A stretch of DNA of 53,817 bases from an uncultured Pseudobutyrivibrio sp. (GTDB lineage Bacteria > Bacillota > Clostridia > Lachnospirales > Lachnospiraceae), in the NCBI GenBank assembly GCA_900546435.1, contig URCQ01000017.1:1-53817 (forward strand). The letters are read 5' to 3'. Positions 41,108-50,174 of this stretch are shown here, one piece after another. Position 1 is the first letter of the stretch; the number at the start of each line of letters is the position of its first letter. The notes under the pieces were generated by a model that searched no databases, was not told the DNA's origin, and was given only the letters and a program-made list of their open reading frames with translations. Both the position numbers and the translations under genes were made by a program.

Positions 41108-42700
41108 TTAAAAGTCCTCCTCTTCAATCTCAATGTTGGCAACCTTTGCAAAATAATCTACTGCATTGGTATACAGCTGACTGCTGGTTGCCCCTGATTT
41201 GTTCACTTCCACAACAATCGGCACATGTTTTCCGATTGCCTCTTCCACCATGGCCTCCAGATCAGCCATTGTGTCTTCACTTGCCAGAATAGAGCTATTA
41301 ATACTTTTTGCTCCATCCGGCTCATCATACACTAACATCAATTGATTCCGCTCATTTACTGTCGGATAAGCGCTAAGTAACGCCTGTCGGAGTAATCCGG
41401 TCGAGCCGGAAACAATCTGTTTCCATTCCCGACACAATTTTTCAATTTCCTCCGGCATCGCCTCTGGCAATTCCTTTTTTTTTGGAACTGTCACGCCTGA
41501 TACACCAGCTTGCGCTGATACTGCCTGCTGTGCCATAACCGGAATTCCTTCTTCCATCTTATGCTCCACAATATCCAGACGATCCACGATTGCTTCATAA
41601 TCCTGTTCCATCTGTGGCCGGCACAATTTAATCAATGCAATTTCAATCAATACACGTTTCTGTGATGATTGACGGATCTGGTTTGATAATTCGGAGAAAA
41701 TGCGTACATAGCGCATCAGCACCTCATCCTTTACCATTGCCGCCTCTTCTTTTAATAATGCCATATGTTCACTGGAAACTTCAAGCACATCTTCCATATT
41801 TGTGTCGCTTTTTACAAGCATCAAATTACGCATATACCACGTAAATTCGATCACAAACTGATTTAAGTCTCTACCCTGGATGACCATTTCTTCCAGAACA
41901 CCGATAGCTTCCGTCACATCATGTGCTATAACTGCGCGCAGTAAATGACTAAAGATTTCATTATCTACCGCACCAAGAACCTGGAGAACTTTATCATATG
42001 TCAGATTCTCGCCAAGATAAAAAGCAATACACTGATCCAACAGACTGAGTGCATCACGCATAGAACCATCCGCCGCCTTCGCCACATAGCGCAGCGCTTT
42101 CTCCTCTACGGAGACCTCTTCTTTCACCATCAATTCCTGCAATCTTCCTGCAATCGTATCAATGGAAATTCTTCGGAAATCATAACGCTGACAACGCGAC
42201 AAAATTGTGATGGGAATCATATGAACTTCTGTGGTTGCCAGGATGAAAATCACATATGCCGGTGGTTCTTCCAATGTTTTTAACAATGCTGCAAACGCAC
42301 TTGCAGAAAGCATATGTACCTCATCAATGATGTAAACTTTATATTTTCCTTCTGTCGGTGAATATGCCACTTCCTCAACAATATCACGAATATTAGACAC
42401 GCTGTTGTTGGAGGCCGCATCAATTTCAAATACATTCATGCTGCTTCCCTCAGCAATGCGCTTACATGTTTCACATTCATTACAAGGGCTGCCATCCACC
42501 GGATGTTCACAATTAACTGCTTTTGCCAGGATCTTGGCAACTGTCGTCTTACCTGTTCCTCTCGTGCCGGTAAAAAGATAAGCATGTCCCAGGCGGTTCG
42601 CCTTAACCTGATTCTTTAATGCCGTCACGATATGATCCTGCCCTTTTACATCCTCAAAATCCTGAGGTCTGAATTTACGATATAATGCCGTATAAGACAT
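41108..42700 (-). CDS. dnaX: DNA polymerase III gamma/tau subunit
   Basis: Clamp-loader ATPase subunit. The 530 residues carry Walker A GTRGTGKTT (about 45-53), a C4 zinc site (CEHPVDGSPCNECETC, about 64-79), DEVHML (Walker B) and the SRC sensor sequence LSRCQRYDFRRI. Clamp-loader domains I-III end near 360. A linker and tau-type tail follow. In the linker, codons 406-409 (Pro-Lys-Lys-Lys) are encoded by CC followed by nine A, a possible slippage site. GAAGAGGTG precedes the ATG. It lies 14 bp behind the phosphofructokinase gene. Confidence 0.97.
   Translation of the reverse strand: MSYTALYRKFRPQDFEDVKGQDHIVTALKNQVKANRLGHAYLFTGTRGTGKTTVAKILAKAVNCEHPVDGSPCNECETCKRIAEGSSMNVFEIDAASNNSVSNIRDIVEEVAYSPTEGKYKVYIIDEVHMLSASAFAALLKTLEEPPAYVIFILATTEVHMIPITILSRCQRYDFRRISIDTIAGRLQELMVKEEVSVEEKALRYVAKAADGSMRDALSLLDQCIAFYLGENLTYDKVLQVLGAVDNEIFSHLLRAVIAHDVTEAIGVLEEMVIQGRDLNQFVIEFTWYMRNLMLVKSDTNMEDVLEVSSEHMALLKEEAAMVKDEVLMRYVRIFSELSNQIRQSSQKRVLIEIALIKLCRPQMEQDYEAIVDRLDIVEHKMEEGIPVMAQQAVSAQAGVSGVTVPKKKELPEAMPEEIEKLCREWKQIVSGSTGLLRQALLSAYPTVNERNQLMLVYDEPDGAKSINSSILASEDTMADLEAMVEEAIGKHVPIVVEVNKSGATSSQLYTNAVDYFAKVANIEIEEEDF
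41475..41483 (-). promoter_or_regulatory. A9 slippery run in dnaX, candidate programmed slippage site
   Basis: On the coding strand, CC is followed by nine A and then GG, in the linker between clamp-loader domains and the tau tail. A -1 shift (or one extra A in the transcript) reads ten codons (GIARGDAGGN) past the lysines and stops at TGA 41444-41442. The product would be gamma-like, about 419 residues. T. thermophilus dnaX is known to use an A9 run this way, and E. coli dnaX uses A AAA AAG. Confidence 0.6.
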
Positions 42701-42714
42701 TGTTACACCTCTTC

Positions 42715-43785
42715 CTAATCACCAAAGCTAATACCGATTCGCTTTGCTTCCTGAATCATCTGGCAGTCAGGATCTACCATCTTTAATTTGCCCGCCACAT
42801 TCTCAAGCGGAACACGCTTTGTTGTACCATTTTTCATAGCAATCATATAGCCATAATCTTTTTCCAAAATTGCTTCTGCTGCTGCAGATCCCAATCTGGT
42901 ACAAAGCACTCTGTCATATGGACATGGACTACCTCCACGCTGCGTATGTCCCGGTACTGTAACCCTTGCTTCAGAACCGGTACGTTCCCCAATAATCTTT
43001 GCGATTTCATAAGAAACCGATGGATATGGCGAATTTTCTCTCTTTTTCTTCAGCTCTTTCTTAGAAAGTGCTGCATCTTCCTTCGAAATAGCGCCTTCCG
43101 CAACTGCAAGGATTGTAAAACCTTTGCCAGCTTCATGACGTTTATCAATCGCTGCGAGAACCTTATCCATATCGTAAGGAATCTCTGGCAAAAGAATAAT
43201 ATCAGCTCCGGATGCTACGCCCGCATACAATGTCAGCCAGCCTACTTTATGTCCCATAACCTCTACAATAAAAACGCGGTTATGTGATGCAGCTGTCGTA
43301 TGAATACAGTCAATGGCATTACATGCCACATTGATTGCACTTTGGAAACCAAAGGTTACATCTGTTCCATAAATATCGTTATCAATTGTCTTTGGAAGAT
43401 GAATGATATTTAATCCTTCTTCCCGTAATAGGTTCGCTGTCTTCTGCGTTCCATTTCCACCTAAAATAACAAGGCAGTCCAAATTAAGCTTGTAATACGT
43501 CTCCTTCATCGCTGCCACTTTATCTAAGCCATTTTCATCTGGAACACGCATCATTTTAAAAGGCTGACGGGAAGAACCTAAAATCGTTCCTCCAATCGTG
43601 AGAATACCCGAAAAATCTTTACTTGACAAAAGTCTGTAGTTGCCATAAATTAAACCCTTATAACCATCATAAAAGCCATAGACTTCTAAATCTTTGACAT
43701 TTTCGCTCAGACCTTTTACAACACCTCTCATGGCTGCATTTAATGCCTGACAGTCTCCGCCACTTGTCAACATTCCAATTTTCAT
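42715..43785 (-). CDS. pfkA: 6-phosphofructokinase, group III-like
   Basis: Phosphorylates fructose-6-phosphate. The 356 residues carry IGMLTSGGDCQALNAAMRG at the N-terminus, the phosphoryl-donor loop LGGNGTQKTA (about 104-113), PKTIDNDIYGTD (about 126-137), and PGHTQRGGSPCPYDR. Gly after the third loop position suggests ATP rather than pyrophosphate use. The usual Asp/Glu before it is Asn, and the Lys of PKTIDND is more typical of pyrophosphate or mixed enzymes. The donor is therefore uncertain. The ATG at 43785 has GGGG 6 bp upstream. The gene runs straight into dnaX. Confidence 0.92.
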   Translation of the reverse strand: MKIGMLTSGGDCQALNAAMRGVVKGLSENVKDLEVYGFYDGYKGLIYGNYRLLSSKDFSGILTIGGTILGSSRQPFKMMRVPDENGLDKVAAMKETYYKLNLDCLVILGGNGTQKTANLLREEGLNIIHLPKTIDNDIYGTDVTFGFQSAINVACNAIDCIHTTAASHNRVFIVEVMGHKVGWLTLYAGVASGADIILLPEIPYDMDKVLAAIDKRHEAGKGFTILAVAEGAISKEDAALSKKELKKKRENSPYPSVSYEIAKIIGERTGSEARVTVPGHTQRGGSPCPYDRVLCTRLGSAAAEAILEKDYGYMIAMKNGTTKRVPLENVAGKLKMVDPDCQMIQEAKRIGISFGD

Positions 43786-43830
43786 TTGTATCCCCATCCT
43801 TTCCGCAATCGCAATCTATTTGTATATTAT

Positions 43831-45138
43831 CTACTTTTCATACTGTCCATATTCACATCCGGCATGTGCAACTGTAATCTCATCTACAAGTTCCCAGTCC
43901 CACTTCTTCCTATCACCATCTTTTTTCAAACGAAGATGTTTGCGATATAACCGGATGGTTCCGCTTCCATTACCGCCATTCCATAGATGATCATGTCGCT
44001 TTTCTCCATCGGGTGTCTCATAATTTGCAAATAGCATTTCCTCTTTTTTGCAGGAAATCTCTGTACACATCTTGGACATCGGCGTTTCCTGAACGACACG
44101 CCAAACTACATGATTCTTTGTTTCTTTGCATTTGAACTTCGTCTTGGTTAATGTCCAGACTTTTGCAAAATTAAATTCAAAAGCCTCGCCCTCATACCAC
44201 ATAGCACCCATCAACTGGTTTTCCAATGTGCGGGAGCCGACCTTTGGTCTGCCTCCACCAATAACAAATGCAGAATCTGTCAATTTTTCACCTGTAGATT
44301 TACGGGTCAAATCGTTTGATGAAAGCCATACCCACGGATTCGTAAAATCTCTGCCCCAGATTTTATCTGCATATCCATAAGAATCCTCTTTGGAAACAAG
44401 GTATTCCTCTCCGTTTAAAACAACTTTACCTTCAAACGCAGTCTTCATGCCTTCACAATGCCAGAACATATCAAACGGTTCTGCGTCGCGCAGTGATTCA
44501 TTTGCTCCATAGCCAACATTAAATGCAATCTTTTTATCCATTGTCAAATCCCAGTACATTCTTCCCGCATCTGACATATATTCTGGATGCATTTCTGCTT
44601 CTTCTTGTGAAACATCCACCATACCAAGAGTTCTTGTCTCTGAACAGAAACAATTATCTGCACTGATCAGATATGGTGCATCCTCCTTTACCGTCACATC
44701 ATCCCATGCGAAGAAACGATGAAGCTGTAACGGATGCTCACCCCAGCATCCGACTTTTACCATCATATACGATGGTTTTACGTGATTCTTCTGATGTTCC
44801 TCTGTTTGCCCCCAAACAGGTTCTTCCTTTCCAAGTGCTGGGTTAATCGTATAAAATACAACAAAAAAGGCACGCTCTTCGCCGGTTTTACTGTTATGCC
44901 CAGTAAACGAATGCCACCACAGATCGTATCCCTGTTCAGCCAGCTTTCCCTGTAACATAAAACGATCGCGCATAATATCAGAATGGTTAAAATTCAGTTC
45001 CGGCAAATCCACTTTTGCCTCTACAGCCTCCACACTCTGACCGATTTTGTCTTCAATATCACCAATGGTCTGCCCCACTTTTTCTTCCAGACCCTTTGCT
45101 TTTTGTTTGATTTCATCGAGATTTTCAAAAATTTTCAT
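43831..45138 (-). CDS. Tocopherol-cyclase/AttH-like lipocalin-fold protein
   Basis: The 435 residues have an N-terminal amphipathic helical stretch (about 1-46, GLEEKVGQTIGDIEDKIGQS) and then a large beta-rich domain. GYDLWWHSFTGHNSKTGEER and DKIWGRDFTNPWVWLSSNDL resemble, respectively, the first strand block and the KNWGR...W.W..N signature of tocopherol cyclase and CrtC/AttH-type lipocalin proteins. There is no signal peptide. Role in this organism unknown; binding or modification of a lipid or isoprenoid is inferred. It lies 14 bp behind the YtfQ-like gene and 45 bp before the phosphofructokinase gene. Confidence 0.6.
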   Translation of the reverse strand: MKIFENLDEIKQKAKGLEEKVGQTIGDIEDKIGQSVEAVEAKVDLPELNFNHSDIMRDRFMLQGKLAEQGYDLWWHSFTGHNSKTGEERAFFVVFYTINPALGKEEPVWGQTEEHQKNHVKPSYMMVKVGCWGEHPLQLHRFFAWDDVTVKEDAPYLISADNCFCSETRTLGMVDVSQEEAEMHPEYMSDAGRMYWDLTMDKKIAFNVGYGANESLRDAEPFDMFWHCEGMKTAFEGKVVLNGEEYLVSKEDSYGYADKIWGRDFTNPWVWLSSNDLTRKSTGEKLTDSAFVIGGGRPKVGSRTLENQLMGAMWYEGEAFEFNFAKVWTLTKTKFKCKETKNHVVWRVVQETPMSKMCTEISCKKEEMLFANYETPDGEKRHDHLWNGGNGSGTIRLYRKHLRLKKDGDRKKWDWELVDEITVAHAGCEYGQYEK

Positions 45139-45152
45139 AGAAACGCACTTCC

Positions 45153-46253
45153 TTACTTATACTCTTTTAGTTTGTCCTTGGTCATCACAGTGACCGGATA
45201 CCTCTGCCCGTCTACTTCTACGGACGGTACGGTAGCATCATGTGCAAATGCATGCTCTTCCATATAGGAATATTTATCCGGTGTCTTGCCTGCTTCCAGG
45301 GTCTGTATCAGATTTTTTACCTTCGGTCCCTGATCGGGATTACATTCTCCCACATAGGAGATCATATCTTGTAACAGATAGGATAAAACTTCTTTATTCA
45401 CGCCATCAAAAGACATGACCATGATATCACCTGCCGCAATATCCGATCCCACATGATAACCGGCATCCTCGATCGCCTCAATGGCTCCGAATGCTTCATT
45501 GTCATTCTCACAATAGACGACATTGATGTCATCATACTGCTTGAGCAGCGTGCTCATGACCTCCTTGCCCTTTGCCTGGGTAAATTCTCCCGGCACCTCC
45601 GCCAAAAGTTCCCAGCCATAGGTGGCTACCGCATCCTGTAAGCCCTTGGTTCTGCCAATCTGCGCGGATGCACCGATCGTTCCCTGAATATTGACAATGT
45701 GCAGACTGTCCTCCGCTATGCCCTTGGCGGTCACATATTGATGCAGCCATGCGGTTGCCTTTTTTGCCTCTAATTCAAAATCAGATCCCACCCAGGAGTT
45801 AAAGAGTGTCGGGTCCGACACTGCCACCTGGCGGTCAATGACAATGACCGGGATATTGGCACTGCGCGCCTCCTCTAAAACAGTCTCCCAGCCAGTCTCC
45901 GTCACCGGGGCAAGCACGATATAGTCGACATCCTGCTGGATGAACTTGCGGATCGCCATGATCTGATTTGCCTGTTGCTGCTGCCCATCCTCGATCAGTA
46001 ACTTGTAACCCTGATCTTCGGTAAAGGTCGTCTTCATGGATTCGGTGTTCGCCGATCTCCAATCCGACTCTGCTCCCAGTTGGGAAAACCCGATCACAAT
46101 CTGCTTGCTGTCCTGACTTTCTGTATCCTGTGATGTCGTTGCCGTCGTCGTATTTCCACATCCTGTTGTCAGCGTAAAGGCTGACAATAAGACGCTAAAT
46201 ACAGCAACCAGCCGACTCGCCATACTGCGTCTGGTCTTTTTGATTCCTTTCAT
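45153..46253 (-). CDS. Second YtfQ-like sugar ABC binding lipoprotein
   Basis: The 366 residues have a signal peptide (basic MKGIKKTRRSMASRL, then hydrophobic) and lipobox LTTGC. The periplasmic-binding fold of the ribose/galactofuranose class follows (IVIGFSQLGAESDWRSANTE, VYCENDNEAFGAIEAIEDAG, VGECNPDQGPKVKNLI). It is clearly a paralogue of the binding protein at 50175-51170. It lies downstream of the permease genes, beyond a terminator, with its own promoter. It may offer an alternative substrate range to the same importer, or serve as the sensor partner of the two-component system. Confidence 0.9.
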   Translation of the reverse strand: MKGIKKTRRSMASRLVAVFSVLLSAFTLTTGCGNTTTATTSQDTESQDSKQIVIGFSQLGAESDWRSANTESMKTTFTEDQGYKLLIEDGQQQQANQIMAIRKFIQQDVDYIVLAPVTETGWETVLEEARSANIPVIVIDRQVAVSDPTLFNSWVGSDFELEAKKATAWLHQYVTAKGIAEDSLHIVNIQGTIGASAQIGRTKGLQDAVATYGWELLAEVPGEFTQAKGKEVMSTLLKQYDDINVVYCENDNEAFGAIEAIEDAGYHVGSDIAAGDIMVMSFDGVNKEVLSYLLQDMISYVGECNPDQGPKVKNLIQTLEAGKTPDKYSYMEEHAFAHDATVPSVEVDGQRYPVTVMTKDKLKEYK

Positions 46254-46284
46254 TGTAAAAACACCCCTTCTAATACCACTTCTT

Positions 46285-46313
46285 ATTATCTCCGAATTTC
46301 GTCAATTTCGCAA
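46285..46313 (-). promoter_or_regulatory. Promoter of the second YtfQ-like binding protein
   Basis: Minus-strand TTGCGA (46313-46308), 17-bp spacer, GATAAT (46290-46285), between the terminator at 46335-46370 and the ATG at 46253. Confidence 0.55.
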
Positions 46314-46334
46314 CACCCATACCAAAAGAAAATG

Positions 46335-46370
46335 AAAAATAGAGATGACGCCGGATATGCGTTCATCTCT
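46335..46370 (-). terminator. Terminator after yjfF
   Basis: AGAGATGA-CGC and GCGTCATCTCT arms around a short loop, followed by ATTTTTC on the minus strand, 35 bp after the permease stop. Confidence 0.75.
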
Positions 46371-46404
46371 ACTTTTCTCATGTCTTTTCTAAAAAAGAAG
46401 GAGG

Positions 46405-47466
46405 TTATTTATTAAAACTTTGTGCTTTTTTCTTACGTGCCATAACTACACTCTGGATCACTAAGAAGAGACAGAGCATTGCGGCGATCGTAATTCCTGT
46501 CCACCAAGCCTGATCCAGACCGGCAGAAGAAACGATATTCTGAATGGTGCTCAAAGAAAGTACACCAAAAAGTGTACCGATGATATTTCCTACACCACCG
46601 GTCAGCATGGTACCACCGATGATAGAAGATGCGATGGCGTTCATTTCCATACCCATGGCATGGGAAGCAGAACCGGATCCAACATGGAGGAAATATACAA
46701 ATCCGCCAATACCTGCTAACAAACTACAAATCAGATGTGACAAAAACTTTGTTCTTCTGACATTGATACCAAGCATGAGTGCACTCTGCTGGTTGCCACC
46801 AACAGCATAGAAACCACGTCCCAACTTAGTCCAACGAAGCATGATAAACATAAGGATGACAACCAGAAGTGCTACAACCACGCCGATCTCTACATATGCA
46901 TCCACATATCTGCCTAATTTGTTGACAGAACCCAGTCCTGGAACGATCACTCTGGTATCCTTTAATGCAACGAATGCTTCGTTTTGCACATTGAAAGGAT
47001 TGGTGTTGACAATCGTCGTCATACCTCTGGCAAAGAACATACCCGCCAAAGATACGATAAATGGCTGGATATCCAAGTAGGCTACCAGATAGCCCTGAAC
47101 GATACCAAAGGCAAGACCGATACCAAGGGAAATCAGCACAGCCCCTAAGATGGAACCATTATGATAATCCAGATATACGGCACTGCACATGCTGACCAGT
47201 GCTACCACACCACCAACGGAAATATCGATCCCGCCTGTAATCATGACCAGACTCATACCGCAGGAGGTAATGATCAGTGCTCCATTTGCGTTTAACATGC
47301 TAAGGAAGGTCTGCGGCTTCAAAAAGCCCTCTCCCTGGAATATGATTGCTCCAATATACATCAGGAAAAAGATAACGATCGTGATGGTCAGAAGCATATT
47401 TGTATCTGTCATATTCTTAATTTTGTATCCAATACTTTTTTGTGCTGTAGAAGTCTTATTAGCCAT
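46405..47466 (-). CDS. yjfF: Sugar ABC transporter permease, YjfF-like
   Basis: Second membrane subunit of a galactofuranose-type (YtfQRT-YjfF) importer. The 353 residues have about eight to nine hydrophobic segments. Motifs shared with the family are MITGGIDISVGGVVAL, FIVSLAGMFFARGMT and GMEMNAIASSIIGGTMLTGG. The ATG at 47466 has a strong AAAGGAGG, which lies within the end of the preceding gene and leaves a 1-bp gap. The longer frame to 47535 is not used. Confidence 0.92.
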   Translation of the reverse strand: MANKTSTAQKSIGYKIKNMTDTNMLLTITIVIFFLMYIGAIIFQGEGFLKPQTFLSMLNANGALIITSCGMSLVMITGGIDISVGGVVALVSMCSAVYLDYHNGSILGAVLISLGIGLAFGIVQGYLVAYLDIQPFIVSLAGMFFARGMTTIVNTNPFNVQNEAFVALKDTRVIVPGLGSVNKLGRYVDAYVEIGVVVALLVVILMFIMLRWTKLGRGFYAVGGNQQSALMLGINVRRTKFLSHLICSLLAGIGGFVYFLHVGSGSASHAMGMEMNAIASSIIGGTMLTGGVGNIIGTLFGVLSLSTIQNIVSSAGLDQAWWTGITIAAMLCLFLVIQSVVMARKKKAQSFNK

Positions 47467-47467
47467 A

Positions 47468-48556
47468 TTATGCCACCTCCTTTGCACGGAATTTTTTGCC
47501 AATACCTGCCAGTTTTTCACGGACAGCCGGTGCACTCAGGACAACCAATAAGATAACGACAACCGCTTTGTATGCCGGAAGTGCATCGGATTGCACATCG
47601 AATTTATAAAGGGTCGTTGTCAAGAACTGGATAACATAAGCGCCCAGAATAGATGCAGCCATATTGAACTTACCACCACTTAAGGAGTTACCGCCAAGTG
47701 CTACGGCAAGAATGGCATCCATTTCAATATCCTTTGCGATAACGGAATAGTTGATCGTTGAAAGTCGGCTGACCTTAATCAGACCAACAACAGCAACGCA
47801 AAGCCCTAAGATAACAAAACTCAAGAACTTGATAAAGGTCGGGTTGATACCGTTTAAGCGGGATGACTTTTCATTGATACCAACAGCCTGTGTGTAAAGT
47901 CCCAAATTTGTAAATTTCAATACCAGTGCGATAATAATAACGCAGGCAGCCGCGATAAAGAACGGTGTCGGAATCGGAATTCCCGGTAAAAATCCACCAT
48001 AGTAGCCAAAAGTCGGATCGCTGATCAAAGGCAATTCGTTGTTGTTGATCCATGCCGCAATGGAACGACCTGCGGTGTATAGGATCAGGGTTGCAACCAT
48101 CGGTTGTATCTTAAAGTAGGCTACCAGGACACCGTTGAATGCTCCAAATAACATAGACACAAGACATGCTACCAAAAATGCCACCAAAACTGAGGTACGA
48201 AGTGTCTCCGGTCTGGAATTGGAACCACAAAGTACACGCAGAATCACACTGCCTGCAATGGCTACGGTAGCGCCCACACTGATGTCCTGTCCGCCGGAAG
48301 CAGCCGTTACCAGCGTCATGCCAATTGCCAGGATAGCAAGTTCTGAACCATAGTCTAAGATGGTAATCAGATAACCGGATAAAACCGGTGCCCCGGAACT
48401 GCTATATCCAAGTGTGATCTTAAAGAATGACGGATCTGCAATCAGATTGAACACTGCCAGAATCACAAGCGCTGCCACTGGGATAAACATCTGCTGTCTC
48501 ACCAGGTTACTGAAAAATCCAGATCCTTTCGTTTTTTTCACTACTGTATTTTCCAT
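47468..48556 (-). CDS. ytfT: Sugar ABC transporter permease, YtfT-like
   Basis: First membrane subunit of the importer. The 362 residues carry ILAIGMTLVTAASGGQDISV, VLVAYFKIQPMVATLILYTA and DIEMDAILAVALGGNSLSGG, typical of YtfT. The ATG starts 2 bp after the ATPase stop, with GGAGGTG provided by the end of that gene. Confidence 0.92.
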   Translation of the reverse strand: MENTVVKKTKGSGFFSNLVRQQMFIPVAALVILAVFNLIADPSFFKITLGYSSSGAPVLSGYLITILDYGSELAILAIGMTLVTAASGGQDISVGATVAIAGSVILRVLCGSNSRPETLRTSVLVAFLVACLVSMLFGAFNGVLVAYFKIQPMVATLILYTAGRSIAAWINNNELPLISDPTFGYYGGFLPGIPIPTPFFIAAACVIIIALVLKFTNLGLYTQAVGINEKSSRLNGINPTFIKFLSFVILGLCVAVVGLIKVSRLSTINYSVIAKDIEMDAILAVALGGNSLSGGKFNMAASILGAYVIQFLTTTLYKFDVQSDALPAYKAVVVILLVVLSAPAVREKLAGIGKKFRAKEVA

Positions 48557-48558
48557 GA

Positions 48559-50073
48559 TTAATTTTCACCTCCAGCGATTGTACTCATAATCTTGTTCTG
48601 CGTCAGATCTTCTTCGGAAAGTTCTCCAACCACCTTGCGATCACGCATAACGATCAGACGGGAGCATGTACGGAGCATTTCATCTGTCTCAGAAGAAATA
48701 AAGGTCACGCTCATACCTTCGGAAGCCAATTTCAATACCAGTTTCTGGATATCGATCTTGGTTCCGATATCGATACCACGTGTCGGCTCATCCAGAATCA
48801 GATAATCCGGATGGGTCAAAAGCCAGCGTGCTAAGATGCATTTCTGTTGATTACCACCGGAGAGTGATTTGATTGGTGTGTCAGCGGATGCTGTCTTGAT
48901 ATCCAAAAGTTTGATGTATTCCTCCGCATATTTGTTTGCCTCTGCCTTTGATAATGGACGGAAGAAGCCACGCATTACCTGCATAGCAAAAATAATATTT
49001 TCCCGAACGGAGAGATCTCCAATAATACCGTCGTTCTTACGATCTTCCGGTAAGTATGCAATACCATTTTTCATGGCGTCGATCGGTTTTGTAATCTTGA
49101 TCTCCCTACCGTTCTTCTTTATCTTTCCGCCAAGTACATGATCGGCGCCAAAAATGGCTCTGACACATTCGCTTCGGCCGGAACCCAGAAGTCCGGTAAA
49201 TCCATTGACTTCACCCTTTTTGATGTTGAAATCAAATGGCTTGATACCCGCATTACTGTATAGTCCTTCTGCCTCAAATACGATCTCATCCGCATCTTTG
49301 CCACTGTATGGCTCCTGTTCACCACGGATATCGGACATATCATCCAATTCCTTACCAAGCATCTTGGCAACCAGTTTCACACGCGGCAGGTCTTTGATCT
49401 CATATTGACCTACCAGTTTGCCGTCACGCAGTACCGTGATCTTGTCACAGACCTCATATACCTGGTCCAAAAAGTGGGTTACAAAGATAATACCTACGCC
49501 TCTGGATCTCAAATCCCGCATCAGAGTAAAGAGTTTTTCTACTTCCTGCTCATCCAAAGAGGATGTCGGCTCATCTAAGATCAGAACCTTGCAGTCCATA
49601 TCTACCGCACGAGCAATGGCAACCATCTGCTGGACGGCGATGGAACAAGCGGCAAGTTGCTGCGTTGCCTTTGCCGGAATGTCGAGAGACCGCAATAATT
49701 TGTCAGCATCCGCATTCATTTTCTTCCAGTCCTGATAGATATTCTCTGTTCTACCTATGTACATGTTTTCAGCCACTGACAAATTAGGACAAAGTGTGAT
49801 CTCTTGGTACACCGTACTAATTCCCAGTCTCTGTGCATCCTGTGGTGATCGGATGGATACTTCTTTGTCATTTCCCTCTACGAAAATCTGACCATCGTCC
49901 TTTTCATAAACGCCTGTCAAAACCTTGATCAGTGTCGATTTTCCAGCTCCGTTTTCGCCCATCAGAGCATGAATTTCACCGCCACATAATGTAAAATCTA
50001 CGTCCTGTAAAGCGCGAACTCCAGGAAATGATTTATTGATATGTTTCATTTCCAAAATGGTTTTATTACTCAC
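48559..50073 (-). CDS. ytfR: Sugar ABC transporter ATPase, YtfR-like (two nucleotide-binding domains)
   Basis: Energises import by the YtfT/YjfF pair. The 504 residues hold two ATPase domains. Domain 1 has Walker A GENGAGKSTLIKVL, the signature region around QQMVAIARAV (with a degenerate ABC signature) and Walker B KVLILDEPTSSLD. Domain 2 has the variant P-loop GLLGSGRSECVRAI, signature LSGGNQQKCILARWL and Walker B YLILDEPTRGIDIG. This is the standard RbsA/MglA pattern. The GTG at 50073, 10 bp after AAGGAG, gives the normal N-terminus (VSNKTILEMKHINKSFPG); the longer frame to 50151 is not used. Confidence 0.93.
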   Translation of the reverse strand: MSNKTILEMKHINKSFPGVRALQDVDFTLCGGEIHALMGENGAGKSTLIKVLTGVYEKDDGQIFVEGNDKEVSIRSPQDAQRLGISTVYQEITLCPNLSVAENMYIGRTENIYQDWKKMNADADKLLRSLDIPAKATQQLAACSIAVQQMVAIARAVDMDCKVLILDEPTSSLDEQEVEKLFTLMRDLRSRGVGIIFVTHFLDQVYEVCDKITVLRDGKLVGQYEIKDLPRVKLVAKMLGKELDDMSDIRGEQEPYSGKDADEIVFEAEGLYSNAGIKPFDFNIKKGEVNGFTGLLGSGRSECVRAIFGADHVLGGKIKKNGREIKITKPIDAMKNGIAYLPEDRKNDGIIGDLSVRENIIFAMQVMRGFFRPLSKAEANKYAEEYIKLLDIKTASADTPIKSLSGGNQQKCILARWLLTHPDYLILDEPTRGIDIGTKIDIQKLVLKLASEGMSVTFISSETDEMLRTCSRLIVMRDRKVVGELSEEDLTQNKIMSTIAGGEN

Positions 50074-50174
50074 CTGCGTTTCACTCCTTTTCTTTAAAAA
50101 ATGCGTGATGCCATGCGTAGAATCTTCGTACGCCGCACCACGCATTTTCAAAATTTTTAAATTGTCAGGAAGGA

